Assembly: GCF_002154695.1 (NCBI RefSeq)
Contig: NZ_MTAV01000018.1
Span: 1 to 62,240 of the forward strand
Reading direction: 5' to 3'
Length of the DNA: 62,240 bases
From: Nostoc sp. T09
GTDB lineage: Bacteria; Cyanobacteriota; Cyanobacteriia; Cyanobacteriales; Nostocaceae
Part shown: positions 60,858-62,240 of the stretch, piece by piece
How the letters are laid out: each line of letters begins with the position of its first letter
Position numbering within the stretch: position 1 is the stretch's first letter
Translations under genes and position numbers: made by a program
The notes under the pieces: model-generated
Seen by the model: only the letters and a program-made list of their open reading frames with translations
Database searches by the model: none
What the model was told of the DNA's origin: nothing

Positions 60858-61062
60858 TTTCTGATAACTAGGAAATAATATTTAGAAAAAGTAACCTTAA
60901 AGACACACAAGCGATACTTCTGTGGAAAGACGTACTCACCTTACTACCTTCCTAGCATTGTAAGGATTGAGAGGTCACAGTCCAGGCGCACGGTGTGGCC
61001 GCACTAGAGAAGCCAGCTATGGCACACAAGCGCGAAGTAATTATAAAGGAGTTTGAAAAGTT

Positions 61063-61866
61063 ATGAACAGTTCGTTAACCCGACCGCTGGCTGTGGTAAC
61101 AGGTGCCTCCAATGGCATCGGCTACGAACTTGCTAAACAGTTTGCCCAAAACGGCTTTGATCTTCTAGTCACATCGACAGGGCCGAGTATTAATGAAGCG
61201 GCTCAAGCTTTTGAGGAATTGGGGGCTAAGGTTGAGACGGTGCAGGCGGATCTTGCTACCTACGATGGAGTTGAGACACTGTACCACAAGATACAAGAAA
61301 CTCACCAACCAGTAGAAGCGATCGCAATTAACGCAGGAGTGGGTGTTGGCGGTGACTTTGCCCGTGAGACTGACCTCCAGGAAGAGCTTAATCTCATTAA
61401 CCTGAATGTTGTATCCTCAGTTCATCTCACCAAACGGGTGCTAAAAGACATGATAGAGCGTGGCAAGGGACGAATTCTCTTCACGTCGTCGATTGCTGCC
61501 ATCATGCCTGGACCATTTGAGGCGGTTTACGCAGCTTCCAAAGCTTTTATACACTCATTCTCAGAAGGATTACGCAACGAACTAAAGGATACAGGCATTA
61601 CCGTTACAGCACTTATGCCAGGACCGACCGATACTAACTTTTTCCACCGTGCGGGTATGGATGACACTAAAGCGGGTGCGAACAAAAAGGACGATCCGGC
61701 TCTTGTTGCTAAGCAGGGTTTTGAGGCGTTGATGGCTGATAAAGATGATGTGATTGCAGGGTCACTTAAAACGAAGGTTCAGGGAGCTGTAAGTAAGATA
61801 TTGCCTGACACCGTCAATGCTGAACAGCACCGTAAGCTTACTGAGCCGGGGTCAGCGAATAACTAA
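61063..61866 (+). CDS. Short-chain dehydrogenase/reductase
   Basis: 267 residues with AAGGAG 10 nt upstream. Rossmann cofactor loop TGASNGIG (13-20), INAG (89-92), catalytic S142/S143, Y156 and K160 (YAASK). Several positions favour NADP(H) use, but the substrate cannot be told. The C-terminal PALVAKQGFEALMADKDDVIAG is typical of a soluble reductase group resembling DltE/YqjQ-like SDRs. Its DNA is somewhat richer in G/C than the flanks, which hints at a separate origin. Confidence 0.9.
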   Translation: MNSSLTRPLAVVTGASNGIGYELAKQFAQNGFDLLVTSTGPSINEAAQAFEELGAKVETVQADLATYDGVETLYHKIQETHQPVEAIAINAGVGVGGDFARETDLQEELNLINLNVVSSVHLTKRVLKDMIERGKGRILFTSSIAAIMPGPFEAVYAASKAFIHSFSEGLRNELKDTGITVTALMPGPTDTNFFHRAGMDDTKAGANKKDDPALVAKQGFEALMADKDDVIAGSLKTKVQGAVSKILPDTVNAEQHRKLTEPGSANN

Positions 61867-61948
61867 AAAGCACAAGATATAGCATCGGTAGGAGATGGTA
61901 TCTAAGCTATAAGTTGACTCGACCTATGTAAGAATCCTAAGTATATAT

Positions 61949-62064
61949 ATATAGCAATCCGATTTGATTACTGAAATTATTTACATAGGGAGGGAACAGG
62001 GAACAGGGAAGAAGGAATAAAACTGTACTGAGTTTTTTTCAAAAATCAAATATGAGTCCTATAG
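61949..62064 (+). repeat. MITE-like dispersed repeat, copy B
   Basis: Starts TATAGCAATCCGATTTGATT, ends AATCAAATATGAGTCCTATA. Termini are imperfect inverted repeats (about 14 of 19 positions). The inside has GGGAGGGAACAGGGAACAGG as in copy A. Confidence 0.7.
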
Positions 62065-62100
62065 GAATCCGATTTGTTTTATGAAAAATTTAAGTATCCG

Positions 62101-62175
62101 TAGGGTGTGTTATCACTGAGAGTATGGCACCAAAGCCTCGGATGGTGCGTTATGCCTATGGCTAACGCACCCTAC
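62101..62175. repeat. Palindromic GTAGGGTGCGTTA element
   Basis: GTAGGGTGTGTTA at one end and TAACGCACCCTAC at the other are inverted repeats with one mismatch; an inner TGCGTTATGCCTATGGCTAACGCA-type hairpin is nested (cut here at its arms TGCGTTA/TAACGCA). It is a non-coding folding element of a dispersed type. Confidence 0.65.
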
Positions 62176-62240
62176 TGGCTTGGCAAGGCTAAAGTTGTGC
62201 ATTAGATTTCTAATTGATAGGGCGCTAAAGCGCAACTACG

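Larger units (their letters stand above)
60335..61062. other. Repeat-rich intergenic region
   Basis: About 730 nt without a convincing gene. It holds the GTTTCCC repeat at 60535-60660, a MITE-type end at 60836-60857 and a GC-rich tract (GTCCAGGCGCACGGTGTGGC near 60980) just before the dehydrogenase gene. Confidence 0.55.
61867..62240. other. Repeat-dense intergenic tail of the window
   Basis: Contains MITE-like copy B, a second partial end directly abutting it, and a palindromic GTAGGGTG element. No gene is seen. Confidence 0.6.

Noticed and set aside
1-62240. CRISPR arrays, tRNA or rRNA genes, riboswitches
   Set aside because: No regularly spaced identical repeats with unique spacers, no tRNA-like GTTCRA/acceptor structures and no known riboswitch core were noticed; a tRNAscan or Rfam search would be needed to exclude them fully.

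Overview
The window is a chromosomal segment of a filamentous, Nostoc/Anabaena-like cyanobacterium. The evidence is the very frequent palindrome GCGATCGC (HIP1), an AT-leaning background with many short dispersed repeats, and a gene set typical of oxygenic phototrophs: aerobic Mg-protoporphyrin cyclase (acsF), tocopherol synthesis genes, a ClpP/ClpR pair, KtrA/KtrB potassium uptake, a PaO-like Rieske oxygenase and a Mo-nitrogenase C-terminal-like protein. I see no tRNA, rRNA, CRISPR array, transposase of a classical IS, or prophage.

Layout. 1-6.4 kb: an S23 four-helix-bundle gene between inverted GTGTGGGG-type repeats, then a very large hybrid histidine kinase with a plant-type ethylene-binding domain and six PAS domains, a CheY-like regulator, and a two-gene unit ending in a Mo-nitrogenase C-terminal-like protein. 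7-16.4 kb: housekeeping genes (gyrA, lnt, a DUF4870 protein, a pentapeptide-repeat protein, a YraN-type nuclease, queA, a secreted TPR protein). 16.4-27.4 kb: five leftward genes for exported proteins. Four carry DUF11/adhesin-type repeats and the fourth in order is a large outer-membrane beta-barrel protein with an invasin-like domain; two of the genes overlap by ATGA. I see this operon as the best candidate for an undescribed system (a surface-structure or export locus). 28.4-35.3 kb: ktrA/ktrB, then divergently gamma-tocopherol methyltransferase and homogentisate phytyltransferase, a TPR protein, a fused SUMT/uroporphyrinogen-III synthase, and coaE. 36-43 kb: a short unknown gene, tldD, an orphan photolyase N-terminal domain, moaD, a PaO-like Rieske oxygenase, a J-domain protein, and clpR-clpP. 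43-54.7 kb: two tandem von Willebrand A proteins, a glyoxalase-fold protein, a small zinc-ribbon protein, an Rpn-type nuclease, a PIN/TRAM protein, hemW, threonine aldolase, a DUF2996 protein, a TM2 protein and acsF. 54.9-62.2 kb: a DUF6174-like protein, a collagen-like Gly-rich secreted protein, a ClC-CBS-USP fusion, a WGxxGxxG protein, a short-chain dehydrogenase, and repeat-rich DNA.

A recurring theme is short repeats inside genes. Small dispersed repeats of about 21-24 nt interrupt the S23 gene and several PAS linkers of the kinase in frame, and intergenic-type repeats form linkers in the ClC fusion, QueA and the kinase. At least three copies of a MITE-like element with shared terminal inverted repeats lie between genes. 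Start codons were chosen by family fit and by ribosome-binding sites where visible; uncertain starts are noted in the entries.
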